A stretch of DNA of 36,456 nt from Cochliopodium minus. Its lineage: Eukaryota > Discosea > Himatismenida > Cochliopodiidae. A program made the translations under genes and the position numbers. The stretch spans positions 8,975 to 45,430 of the forward strand of contig JAMYWO010000173.1 in NCBI GenBank assembly GCA_024220525.1, written 5' to 3'. The notes under the pieces were generated by a model that made no database searches, was not told the DNA's origin, and was given only the letters and a program-made list of their open reading frames with translations. Every line of letters starts with the position of its first letter. Within the stretch, counting starts at the first letter, position 1. Of the stretch, positions 1-10,551 are shown piece by piece.

Positions 1-560
1 TAATAATATTAATAATATTACTGTTAAAAACAATAATAGTAACATGAATACTATAATACCTAACAGCACAATTCTTCCCAACACTATCTTGCCTAACAAC
101 AATCTTCTTAAATACAGCAACACAATAGAAATGAATCCCAGTTTACTCCAAATCGGAAATTTGGACCCAAAAACTCACCTCGGTTCTCCCAAGGACTACA
201 ACCGAGACGAGATCGAGGGTCTTTTCGACTTTAGCAATTTTTCCGAACAAAACACCACTCTCTTTAGCAGCAACAGTCCTCCCCTCAACTCTAACAACTT
301 TAATAATACTAATAACAATTCCAATAATATTTCCAATAACATTTCTAGCAATATTTCTAACATTAACTCAAATAATAACATCAATTTCAACAAAAACAGC
401 GGAAGTAATAGTCCTCCTAACAGTTTCGTGAACACCAGCCCTCCTAACAACGTTGTCTTTCTCAACACCACCAGCCCTCCAATGGTTCCTCGCAACAACA
501 ACTTCAATCAAAACCTCCCCAGCAATAAAGCCGTTCAAAGCAATATTAACAATAATAAAA

Positions 561-597
<37 letters not shown>

Positions 598-1276
598 TAA
601 CATTAACATTCATGGTAATAACATGCAAAAGAGAAATAGCCAGGGAAGCATCAATAATTTTTTCAATGAGTTGAACTCTCCTGGATTTTCTTACAACAGC
701 GAAGCCCCTTCTTCTGATTTCAATGCGGAGAGCACCGATAACTTTGACTGCTTCTTCCAGAACTTCAATGCTCCCTTGGAGAAGCCTCGTGCTGCCTCTT
801 TCAGCGGCATCTTTCCTTCTTGTGGCAAACCTGGTTCTCGAGTCAACCTCATCTTCGAGAACATGGCTCCTGAAGCCAAAGTCTTTGCCCGTTTTGGTAC
901 AACCAATGTTGATGTTGAAAACAATGATGGAAAGTGGGTTTGTTACATTCCAAATTCTGTTTCTCAAAGGTAAAAATAATTATTAATTTTTTTTTTAATT
1001 TTAATTCATTTTTATTATAGTAACAGCAATGTTTGTGGGGTTAAGGCTTTTTTCAATGAGGAAAATCTCAAGGAGATCCCTTCTGAAACCAACGTCACCT
1101 TCACCTACGATCCCCTCGAGATGGAGTTCAAGACTGACAACGGATGTTCTTCCGACATCGCCCTCAACCAGCTCCTCTCTCTTTCTTCTCGTAACGGAAA
1201 CACTATGGATTTTGATTTTACAAAGTCCAGCAGAGGAGATTTCAACTTTAAGAGAAGAAAACAAGATTTTTTTTGA
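1..1276 (+). CDS. Asn-rich protein with a C-terminal IPT/TIG domain (5' end open)
   Basis: Exons run to 969 and from 1021 to 1276 (TGA); the intron 970-1020 is GTAAAA...TTATAG and splits a codon after two bases. The first ATG is at 44, but the frame is open upstream to base 2 with more Asn codons, so the true start may lie outside the window. From that ATG the protein has 393 residues. Residues about 80-215 are Asn-rich with several Ser-Pro-Pro motifs. From about residue 255 there is an immunoglobulin-like TIG fold (FPSCGKPGSRVNLIFE, later FARFG, and TFTYDP at its end), which is known from transcription factors and cell-surface proteins. There is no signal peptide or membrane segment, so a nuclear or DNA-associated role is more likely than a surface one; this is inference. 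The tail ends in basic KRRK. Confidence 0.75.
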
Positions 1277-1499
1277 AACAAAAAAACTCCTCTTTCTTCA
1301 ATTCTTTCCTTCTATTTTCCTCTTTTTCCTTATTTTTCCTCAACCCTCTCTAATTTTTGTCGATAGCGGATTTAGAAAAGAATTGATAATTCTTTTTCAT
1401 TTTCTTTCGATAAATGTTTTTTTCTATTTACTTTTTTTTTTTGTGTTTGTAATAATAAATAAAATTTAATTATAATTATTTTCTTTTAATTTAAATAAT
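1277..1499. other. Convergent 3' intergenic spacer
   Basis: A T-rich 223-bp spacer between the TGA of the TIG-domain gene and the TAA of the next gene on the minus strand. It must hold both 3' untranslated regions and poly(A) sites. I see no other gene in it. Confidence 0.6.
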
Positions 1500-3499
1500 T
1501 TAAAATATATCCTTGATTTCTTTCTTTTTTTCATGGCTGTTAGAAACTTGATCCTCCACCCTCTGCTCCAACAGATTTTCTTCATTCTGAATTTGCTCCT
1601 TCAACTTCTCAAGGTCAACGTCCCACTTATCCGCAAAAAAGATGGCACTGTTCTCATCCTTCAAATAAAGTTGAGCAACAAACTTCTCCCTCTCAAATTC
1701 AATGTCACCCGAAGAAAAAATGCTGACAACGTTGTTTTCTTTGTTAATTTTTTCTTCTTTGAAAAGTTCATATTTTTTTTCGAAAAGGAGGGAGAGGGAG
1801 ATGTTCCTCATTTGGTGGTTGAAGACGCAGAGGAGAAGCATTGCAAGGATTTTGAGCTGTTTCATGTGTGAGATTTTTTTTTGGTGGTATGCTGTTGAAA
1901 GTTTTCTGGAGGTTTGTATCAAAGTTCCTAACAATTAAAATTAAAATTAATTTAAAAAAAAAAAAAATATTTAAAATGAAAATAAAATAAATAAAAAAAT
2001 ATTTAAAAAAATAAAATAAAAAAATCAAAGTTTTTGCCTTCAAAAGCGGGAAAAGTTGGTTCTTTGACATCCACGTAGGTAGGAAATTCATCAACATCAA
2101 TTTTAGAGCAGATGTCGGTGAGGAGATCTAGCACTTTTTGCGTGAAGAAGATGGAGTGAGACAAACTCATTGAAAAGAACTTTAATGCGTCTCTTTCTGT
2201 TGGGTGTTTTCCGTTCGAGTTAACAAATGTTGCAATCGACCAAAAAGTGGCTTTAGGAAAATAAATAATCAAAAAATAAAATAAAAAAATAATTATGAAA
2301 AAAAAAATATTGAAGAAATAAAAATAATCAAAAAAATAAAATAAAAAAATATTAAAACTAAAAATAAATTTAAAGAAATAAAAATAAAAAAAATTAATTA
2401 AAATTTAAAAGAAATAAAATAAAACATAATAAAATAAAACAATAATTAATTATGAAAAAAAAAATTTAAAAGAAATAAAATGAAAAATAAAAGAATTAAA
2501 AATTAAAACTAAAAATAAATTTAAAGAAATGAAAAATTAAAACTAAAAATAAATTTAAAAAATAAAACCAAAATAAAAAAAGGTTTAAAAATGATAAAAC
2601 AAAAATATTTTCAAAATAAAAATAATAATTACTTTGTAAATAGTTTTCATAAACATAAATTTGAATTCCAGATCTAAGAGAAGAATCATCTTTGATGGAA
2701 GTGGTGAAAGAGACAGCATCATTGAAAGTTTTTTCTTCGAAAAATTTCATTTCTTTCATTTTGGAGAAAAGAAGCTGAGTTTTGTGAGCTGCGATGAGGT
2801 TCTTTTTGTTGTGGTACTCTTCAAATTTTTGTTTCAATAATTCCAAATGTTTTGTGTTGTCTGATAAATAAAAATAATTTAAAATAATTAATATTTTAAT
2901 AAATAAAAAATAAAAAAAATAATTCAAATATTGAATAAAAATTTTATTTTATCAATAAAAAAATTTTTAAAAAAAAAATAATTAAAATAGAAAACAATTT
3001 AATCTTATTGAAAATAAAAATAAGAAATTATTAATGAATAAAAATTGAATAATAAAATAAAAATTTTTTTTTAAAAAAATTATTTTAAATGAAATTAAAT
3101 TGGATAAAATATCTCAAAATTTAATTAAAAATTTCATAATATTAAAAAAAAAAAAAAATTAAAATTAAAATTAAAATTAAAATAAATTAAAGAAATAAGA
3201 ATTAAATGAAAAATATTAAATAAAAAAAAAAAAATAATTTTTTTACTACTATTCTCTTCTAGTTCTAATAAAGCAAAAAACTTGACCAAAGGATCACTAG
3301 TGGAAAGTTTTTTGTGGCTGACAGAGGGGAGGAGGTGGAAGGGCAAGCAGGAAAGGAAGGAGAGGAGAATTTCCAAGTGTTGATTGAGCGTTTTCCACTC
3401 CTCCGTTACGTTCTCTTGAGGATGTGACTTTAGAAAAATCAGTGTTGGAAATGAAATGAGTGCTACTTTTGCTATTTGACTTTTCATAAAGGAAATCAT
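1500..3499 (-). CDS. Unknown alpha-helical protein, four exons, one GC-AG intron
   Basis: Exons on the minus strand: 3499-3247, 2860-2633, 2250-2038 and 1927-1500, giving 373 residues with all phases closing. The start ATG (MISFMK) follows a typical A-rich leader. I do not recognise the family. The protein is rich in amphipathic helices, with Leu/Phe/Lys-rich heptad-like stretches, and has a charged coiled-coil-like C-terminus (DLEKLKEQIQNEENLLEQRV). There is no convincing signal peptide. The pattern resembles helical-repeat scaffolds such as nucleoporin or complex subunits, but I cannot assign it. The third intron has a GC donor (GAAG|GCAAAAAC) and ends TTGTTAG. The GT sites I tried in that exon do not keep the long last exon open. 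The gene is convergent with the TIG gene and lies downstream of the HDAC gene on the same strand. Confidence 0.65.
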
Positions 3500-3980
3500 T
3501 TTATTTTTATTTTTATTTTTTAATTTTTTATTATTTTTTTTTTAAAATTTTTTAATTTTTATTATTTTGTTTTTAATTTTTTTTTATTTTTATTTTAGAT
3601 CTTTATTTTATTTATTTTATTTATTTTTTTATATTTATTTATTTTATATATTTTTTTTTTTTATTTTTTATTTTATTTTTATTTTATTTTATTTTTTATT
3701 TTATTTTAAAATAATATTTTTTTTTATTTTTTTATTTTTTTATTTAATAATATTTTATTTTTATTTAATAATATTTAAATTTTATTGATATATTTTTTTT
3801 TATTTGATATTTTTTATTTTATTTATTATTTGATTTATTAATTTAATTTTATTGATAATTTTATTTTTTATTTTTACATCTTAATTTATTTCATTTTATT
3901 TTGATTAAAGATTTATTAATTATTAATTTTTATTAATTTTTATTAATAATTTTTTTATTTTATAATATTTTTTTTTTTTT
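3500..3980. other. T-rich low-complexity intergenic region
   Basis: About 480 bp, almost entirely T and A, between the start of the unknown helical gene and the last exon assigned to the HDAC gene. Translations through it give only Phe/Tyr/Leu/Ile repeats from ATTTT runs. It holds the promoter of the helical gene and the 3' end of the HDAC transcript, and I see nothing else in it. Confidence 0.6.
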
Positions 3981-6900
3981 TTACGTTTGAGAAACACATT
4001 GTTGATAGAAGAAACGGATCTGCTCATCATTTTGAAGCAAATAAGAGGAATACAACAAACAGCACAAGTTCTCGAAGGGCATTTGCCCCAACTCCTCCAA
4101 ACTGGCGCACTCAAAAAGCCACAACAAACACATTTTCTGCATGTCTTCTTCTGACAATCTCAAATCTTCTACCATCATCTCCAAAAGTTCTAAAACAATT
4201 TAAAAATTAAAAATAAATGATGAAAATAATCTAAAAAAAATTCTGGTTGATAAAATAATCAAAATTAATAAAAATTAATTTCACAAAAAAATAAAAAATA
4301 AAATCAATAAATAAAAAACAGATTTTGACAATAAACAATAAACAAAAATAAATAATTTGACAATAAACAATAAACAAAAATAATAAAATAAATTATTTTA
4401 AAATAAATAAAACAAAAAATATCAATTTAAAAATAATAGTTGATGAAATTTTCAAATAAAATAAAATCAATAAATAAATAAAAAAACTTTCCAAAAAGGA
4501 ATAAGTAAAAGAGAGAATATAATTAAACAATTTTTTTTTCGAAAAAATGAATAAAAAACAGATTTTTAAAAATAAAAATGAAAATAAAGATATATTAATA
4601 TAAAATTATACTAAAATTAAAATAAATAAATAAATGAATAAATAAATAAATAAATAAATAAAAAACAGATTTTTAAATTAAGATAAATAAAATAAATAAA
4701 ATAAATAAAATAAATAAAATAAATAAAATAAATAAAATAAATAAAATAAATAAAATAANAAAAAAAAAACAAAAAAAATTTGAAAATATAATTTTACTTG
4801 TTGATTGTTTTGATTATCTATTTTTCGGGTTTCTTTGGGCCTCAAAACAAAATCAGGAGCGAAATACTCCAAATAGTTGGAATTCAAAAACATGGGCAAC
4901 TCGTTCTCAAGCTCGATGTCCAACACGGTGGCTGTCTCGAGTGCCCAGCACCTTGCCACGTTCTTCACTGTGTAGCCGCCCCCTCCCAAGACCAACATGG
5001 GAAGTCCGAAAGACTTTGTGTATCTCACCGCTTCTGCGTGTCCTGAAAGAAAAATGTTTTTTTTTTATTTATTTCATATTTTTTTATTTTTTATTTTATT
5101 TTTTATTTTTATTTTATTAATTTGATTGATTTTATTTTTTTAATTAATTTTTATATTTTTCAGTTAATTTATTTTTTAAATTATTTTTTATTTTGAAACT
5201 TTTTTTATTATTTTAAAAAATAATTTATTTTTATATTTTTGGACATCCCTATTTTAATTTTTTTATTTTAATTTTATTTTTTTATTATTTTATTATTTTA
5301 TTATTTTATTTTTTATTAATTTTTTTAAAAAATAAATTTTTTTTTATTTTTTTTTTTTTTATTTAATTCTGTAATTTTTCATTTTAATTTTTTTGAATTA
5401 CCATCTAATGTGAGGTTAAAACAACCTAGACGATCACAAGCAAGGGAATCGGCACCACATTGGAGAACAACCACAGTGGGTTTGTAATATTCTATGATCG
5501 ACTTGATGACAGGCTTGTAAATAGAAAGATAGGTTTCATCGTCTATCCCGTCTTTCAATGGTACATTTATACTGTGATATTTTCCTGGAAAAAATAAATT
5601 AATAAATAAAAATTAATTTATAATTTAAAAAAATAAAAAAATTAATTAATAAAAAATAAGAAATAAAATTAATTTATAAAAAAATTAATAAAAAATAATA
5701 AATAAAAAATAATTTAAAAATTTTGTACAATAAAAAAAATAAAAAATAAAATAAAAACATAGAAGTTTGACAACTAATAAAAAAATACAATCAAAAAAAT
5801 AAAAATAAAAAAAAATTATTAATTAAAAAAAAATGATTAATCAACATTATAGAATAAAAAAAAAAATGAATTTAAATAAAAATCAAAAAAATAAAAATAA
5901 AAAATAAAAAAAAAATAAAAAAAAAAAGAATGATAATTTAAATTTAAAATAAAAAAAAATTACCTTTTCCTAAACCTACTTCGGGGAGATCACCAGTACA
6001 TGGAAAAAAGTTGTTACCAAACTTATGAAAAGAAACGCAGAGAACACGGTCAGTGAGGTAGAACGCGTCCTGAACACCATCACCATGATGAACATCGATA
6101 TCTATATACAAAACTCTTGGATGATACCTGAAACAAAAAAAAAAGAAAGATGTTGTAAAAAATTAAAATTGAATTGTTTTTATTGTTTATTTATTTTTAA
6201 ATTTAAATTTATTTTATTTTATTATTTTATAATTTATATTTATAAAACACATTTTCTATTTCATATTTTATTTATTTTTAATTTAAATTATTTTTTTAAT
6301 TTATTTTATTTTTTATTTTCCTTTATTTTTTTTTCATTTTTATTTTTTATTTTTTAATTTACTTTTGTTTTACCTTAATAACTCCAAAATGGCAATGACA
6401 ATATCATTTATATAACAAAAACCAGAAGCCTCATCTTTTCGGGCATGATGCAACCCACCTGCCCAATTGATTGCTATGTCACACTTCTTGGAGTTCAATC
6501 TTTTCGCCCCGTCAACAGATCCCGCCGTGTAGAGTTTGCAGTAGTCGTACAAACCATCGAACACAGGACAATCTTCTGCCAAATTAAATCTTTCCAGTTG
6601 TTCTTGGTACATTTGCGAATTATCTGGTGTAACCCTTTAATTAAAAAATTAATAAAAAATAATAATTAAAAAAAAATTTATTCGTAGAAAAAAAAAATTC
6701 AGAGAAATATAAATATTAATTAGTTGAATTTATAAAAAGATATTCATTATCTCTTTGAATTAATTCAATGATAATTTTATTCTTTTTGGAAAAATTGATT
6801 TTTCCTTTCTATTTTTTTTTAAAAAACTAAAAATATTGGTGAATTTTTTTTCTTCCTTTTTTACATTTCTAAAAAATTGATGTAATCTTCAGAATGGAAA

Positions 6901-7292
6901 GATGTCAAATCTTCTTTTTGTGTTTCATGTGGTCTATATACTTGCAATTTTTTGTGTAATTTGTAATTTAAAATTAGATTATGTGTCAATGTTAATCTAT
7001 GGGGTTTCATAGGATGACCAGGACCTAAAATAAAAAGATTATAAAAAAATCATGCTAATAATATAAGTAATTATTCATTCTTGCAAGCCTTATAATTCCA
7101 TAATTAAGAAAATATTTAATTTTTATAAATTTTGTCTGTTATATTTGCCACATCCAAAATTATTTGATTATATTTCTTATTTTTACCAAAATGAAAGTTT
7201 CCAACTTTATAATCATAGTAGTATGAAACTACTGGTTTATTATCATTATTATATTTCGTTTTGAAAAAGTCTCCAGAACTATCTCTCTGCAT
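3981..7292 (-). CDS. Class I histone deacetylase (RPD3/HDAC3-like)
   Basis: Minus-strand exons: 7292-7187, 7024-6865, 6634-6374, 6127-5964, 5584-5402 and 5042-4798 encode 373 residues of a class I zinc deacetylase that removes acetyl groups from histone lysines. The active-site signatures are all present: [35 protein letters not shown] with the metal Asp/His, CGADSL with its Asp, and LGGGGYT with the catalytic Tyr. The enzyme therefore looks active. The sequence is closest to HDAC3 (KYHS...NVPL, YFAPDF, IDNQN). The expected continuation after IDNQN (YLD...) is not found. The only plausible last exon is 4178-3981, which gives an unrelated 65-residue helical tail ([14 protein letters not shown]...CVSQT); its acceptor choice is uncertain, and it could be a separate gene. 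The gene shares a 271-bp divergent promoter with the EF-hand gene. A single N lies in intron 6. Confidence 0.93.
4620..4760. repeat. Tandem 9-bp and 4-bp A/T repeats in HDAC intron 6
   Basis: An (AAAT)n run at about 4620-4660 is followed by roughly eight perfect copies of ATAAATAAA at about 4682-4758. The run ends at an ambiguous base (4759), so copy number may be wrong in the assembly. Intron 6 (4179-4797) is the longest in the gene; introns 5 (5043-5401) and 4 (5585-5963) are also over 300 bp of nearly pure A/T with no further exon visible. Confidence 0.8.
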
Positions 7293-7563
7293 TTATATAT
7301 GTTTTATATTTACTTTTAAAATGATATATCTGTTTGATAATCCTTATAATCAATTTTCTTTTATATTTTGACAAAACGATTTTTTTTATTTTATTAAAAT
7401 TCAAAAAAGAATTATAATTTGAATAGAATTATTATTTGATGGTTCTATTATTTCCTATTTCTATCCATCTCCTTCCTTAATGAATATTTTGGTTAAATTA
7501 TTAAAAAATAAAAAAAATTTGGTTTCAAATTCCTTCAAATACCCTTTTAGAAATTATAGTGAG
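7293..7563. promoter_or_regulatory. Divergent promoter between HDAC and EF-hand genes
   Basis: 271 bp separate the ATG of the HDAC gene (minus) from the proposed ATG of the EF-hand gene (plus), so both core promoters must lie here. The stretch is AT-rich with A-tracts and T-tracts; no specific operator or TATA box can be singled out. Confidence 0.55.
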
Positions 7564-10031
7564 ATGGTAATCTTCGAACTCTGCTATATATATTCACAAT
7601 ATTAAAAACATCATATTTTTATAAAGGGTAATACAAGTGCGAAATGTAAAAAAATCTTGAAGAAATATTGGATAACATTCAAGAAGAATGAAAAATCACT
7701 TGATAATTCATCAATAAGAAGTGTATTTACATTATTTGACAATGATAACGATGGAAAATTGAATAAATTAGAAGCAAGAGAATATGTATCGTATTTGATT
7801 GATATATCAGGTAAATAAAGTATTGGAATCTCCAAATAAATATATCCTCTTAATATTTTTACTTAAAATGTATTTCATTTCATTTATAAAAAGGCATAAA
7901 ATTGCAATTGATAGATGCAACACCATATGGAATGTCATTCGTCCAATATTATGAACAATTCATAAATGAAGTGGTGGCATATCTCTCAGTAGGATCAGGA
8001 AAAGAAGAAGGGATAGATATGCAACAATTAATAAAACAATATACTAATCACAAGCTATTCCCACTGCTGAGATTTCTATCTCAAAAGGGATGGCAACTAC
8101 ATCTAACAAGACAAAATCTACAAGAAAGTTCATTACACGAGAAACCGCAGTATTCAGTGAGATCAGAAAGAGATAACTCTGAAATAGAATTTGAATTCGA
8201 ACCAGACATCTCCTTCCAAGAAAACAGTTTATTAGATTTAACACAAGAAGACTCATTAAGCACAGGAGAAACAAGCGAAATAGAAATCAATGCGAATCAT
8301 GTCAAAGAAGAGTTTTTCCCAACTGTAAATATTAAAGTGAAATTGCCTTCTGGTGATGTCAAGATTCTAGAAAACATCAAAGCAAACATAACTCTTGTGG
8401 ATCTCAAGAAAATGTGCGTGGATTCTTCTATTGTGTCAGAGTTGTGCTTTTATTATGGAAATGAGCTTTTGAATGAGGTGGATGTTCCAAACTCTTTTCC
8501 TTTAAAGGTTGTTGGGCATGGAGAACATAAAGAGGATGAAAGAATTTCGATCACTGAAAAGATGTCCACATCTGACTTCAAAAATCGTCTTTTGAGAACC
8601 AAGAAAAATAAGAATCAAAGAGTCAAGGGATCTAAAGTTCGTGTTGGCGACATCACCATTTCTTTGGAAGGAACTCTCATTATTCCTTCTGATGGGAAGT
8701 CTTATCATTCTCCTCCAAACTTGGGTCAAATTGAAATGTTTGATCTTTCCAAAAACGAGCTTAAAAATGACAATTTGAATTGGAAGAAATCTTTCTCGGA
8801 GAATTCTTCTTGTAACAAAGTTTTTCTTGCTCCTTTACATTCCCACAAAGCATTCTGGATCAATTTTGACAGCACAAAAAGATATGCAGTGAAGGCCAGA
8901 GTGGGAGAACTTAATATCATCAATGGAAAACCATGGAAAGACGGAGTGCTTGAAAAATCGATCAATTCTCAAAATTACATAGTGTTGCCTCAACAGTCTT
9001 TCTTAGAGGGAGCAAACTTTGGTTCTCTTTTTCAAAGTCAATTTACATTCGAGAATCTATATGATAAAAAACACACCAGTTTTCCTTCTGGAAGAATTCT
9101 TTTGGAGTTTCACCCAGAGAACACTATGGACCTGCAAATTTACAGCTCTCTTTGTTTGCATTATCCTCCCCTCGACCCTAATAAAAGCATGTCGGATCTT
9201 TACATCAAGAAGGGAGAATATGTGTACATGAGATCTGTTTCTTTCGGGAAGAGAAGCGCTCAAATATGTGATCTCATTGATTTTTCCAAAGATCAAGACA
9301 TTTTTTTAACTCTTAAAGTCACCAAAATTTTGATTTTGATCAAACCTACTGTTAATGTCCTCAAAACAAAGGGTCCTAAAGGAACCATCCCCATTTCCGT
9401 CGATTTAAACCAACCTATAAGCAATTTACTTAAATTTGTAAAGGAAAGCAAACAATTTTCTGCTCCACAGCTCAACGAATCCAAAGACTTTAAGTTTGAA
9501 TATAAATACAGATTTGTCTTTAAAGATAAGGAACTATCTAGCAACACCATTCTTTATGATTGTGGTGTCAAAGAAAAGGATGTTTTGGAAATGAGAGTGG
9601 AGTTGACTTCTGTCCCCCAAAGCAAGCCAAGCAGGAAGAGATTCGATAGTTCTTTCAATTTCGAAAACTCCACTTTTGAAGAGGATCTTTCTGAGACTTC
9701 TTCCTTTGTTGATATCTCCGAAAACGACGAAATTCCTATCAAATCTAACATATCTCGTAAAGAAATCATTGGTGGGCAAATCAAGCAAACTTTTGTAAAA
9801 GATGAAAGTAATATCAAATGGAATTCTGATGCTGCTTTTACTGTTGAACTCCAAATAGGTAAATTTCGATGAAATTCTCTCTTAAATTCAATTTAATGTT
9901 TTTTTATTATAGTTGATCCTACAGAGTTCCTAAAAAAAACAGGTAAGAAGGTTGATTCTCACATTTCCTCAAAAACTTATGAAATGTATGGTTTCCCTTC
10001 TTCCCTTGTCAAATTTGAATCCAATAAATAA
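7564..10031 (+). CDS. EF-hand protein with two ubiquitin-like domains, probably N-myristoylated
   Basis: Exons 7564-7566, 7627-7810, 7894-9858 and 9913-10031 give 756 residues. Exon 1 would be just the ATG, followed at once by GTAATC. The spliced N-terminus is MGNTSAKCKK, a good N-myristoylation signal, which supports this start. Residues 39-50 (DNDNDGKLNKLE) form a canonical calcium-binding EF-hand loop. Residues about 206-270 (VNIKVKLPSGDVKILE...) and about 550-645 (FKDKELSSNTILYDCGVKEKD) look like ubiquitin folds without a terminal Gly-Gly. The middle contains INGKPWKDGVL and QNYIVLPQQSFLEG, which resembles a segment seen in ubiquitin-domain proteins of fungi and protists; that link is from memory. 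There are no membrane segments. A calcium-responsive membrane-attached adaptor is an inference. Confidence 0.8.
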
Positions 10032-10551
10032 ATTTTTGTTTAAAATTTTAAATATATCCTCTCAATTAGCATATATTTTCAACCCATATATATTTGATTC
10101 TTAAGAATTATTAATTTATCTCTTCTCATAAGGAAAAATAATTTGCATAATTATGCGAATCACCATACACTGTATGTAATATGAATTGTAAATTAGAAGT
10201 TATATCTCCAATATAGAGATGAATGATTTTTTTTATCGTGTTAAAAATATGTGTCTGGAGGTCCGGACACATATTAAAAAAGAAAAAAAAATTTCCCCTT
10301 ATGTCTTATTCAATGATTAATCATTGTTTTTATTTTAAGATTGAATGATTAAATTTTTTTAAAACCTCAATCAAAATATCTCACTTCTTTTTTGAAAATT
10401 TGAAAAGATGGGAGTTTTTTTATCACTAAAGCTCCTCTTTGAATTTAATTAAAAAAAATAAAATAAAATAAAATAAAATCAAAGGAATTTTCAGGAACAT
10501 TCCTCCCATCTACTTTTTCTTGTTTATTTATTTATTTATTTATTTTGTCAT
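10032..10551. other. 520-bp intergenic region with a cluster of inverted repeats
   Basis: No reading frame of note. It contains GCATAATTATGC (10145-10156), CATACA-C-TGTATG (10164-10176), a strong hairpin at 10246-10275 with a GC-rich core, and the perfect palindrome CAATGATTAATCATTG (10311-10326). It is the 3' flank of the EF-hand gene and the promoter of the next gene. Confidence 0.6.
10246..10275. other. 30-nt hairpin, 13-bp stem with one G-T pair and 4-nt loop
   Basis: AATATGTGTCTGG pairs with CCGGACACATATT around an AGGT loop; only the T-G position is not Watson-Crick. The CTGGAGGTCCGG core is strikingly GC-rich for intergenic DNA of this window. It may be a terminator-like or processing hairpin, a protein-binding palindrome, or part of a small RNA. 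The sequence shows only the fold. Confidence 0.55.

Noticed and set aside
196-507. Leu-rich open frame on the minus strand of the Asn-rich gene
   Set aside because: It is the antisense reading of AAC/AAT and CCT codons of the TIG-domain gene; Leu repeats come from Asn-rich coding.
3567-3788. Open frame of Phe, Tyr, Leu and Ile
   Set aside because: Produced by ATTTT runs in an intergenic stretch; no codon variety, no start context and no family features. The same holds for similar hydrophobic frames in introns elsewhere.
4682-4758. Possible telomere-like or CRISPR-like array
   Set aside because: The 9-bp unit is pure A/T, has no spacers, and lies inside an HDAC intron; simple slippage explains it.
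8044-9854. Several minus-strand frames within the EF-hand gene
   Set aside because: Antisense shadows of one 1965-nt exon that is open, coding-like and joined in phase to both neighbours.
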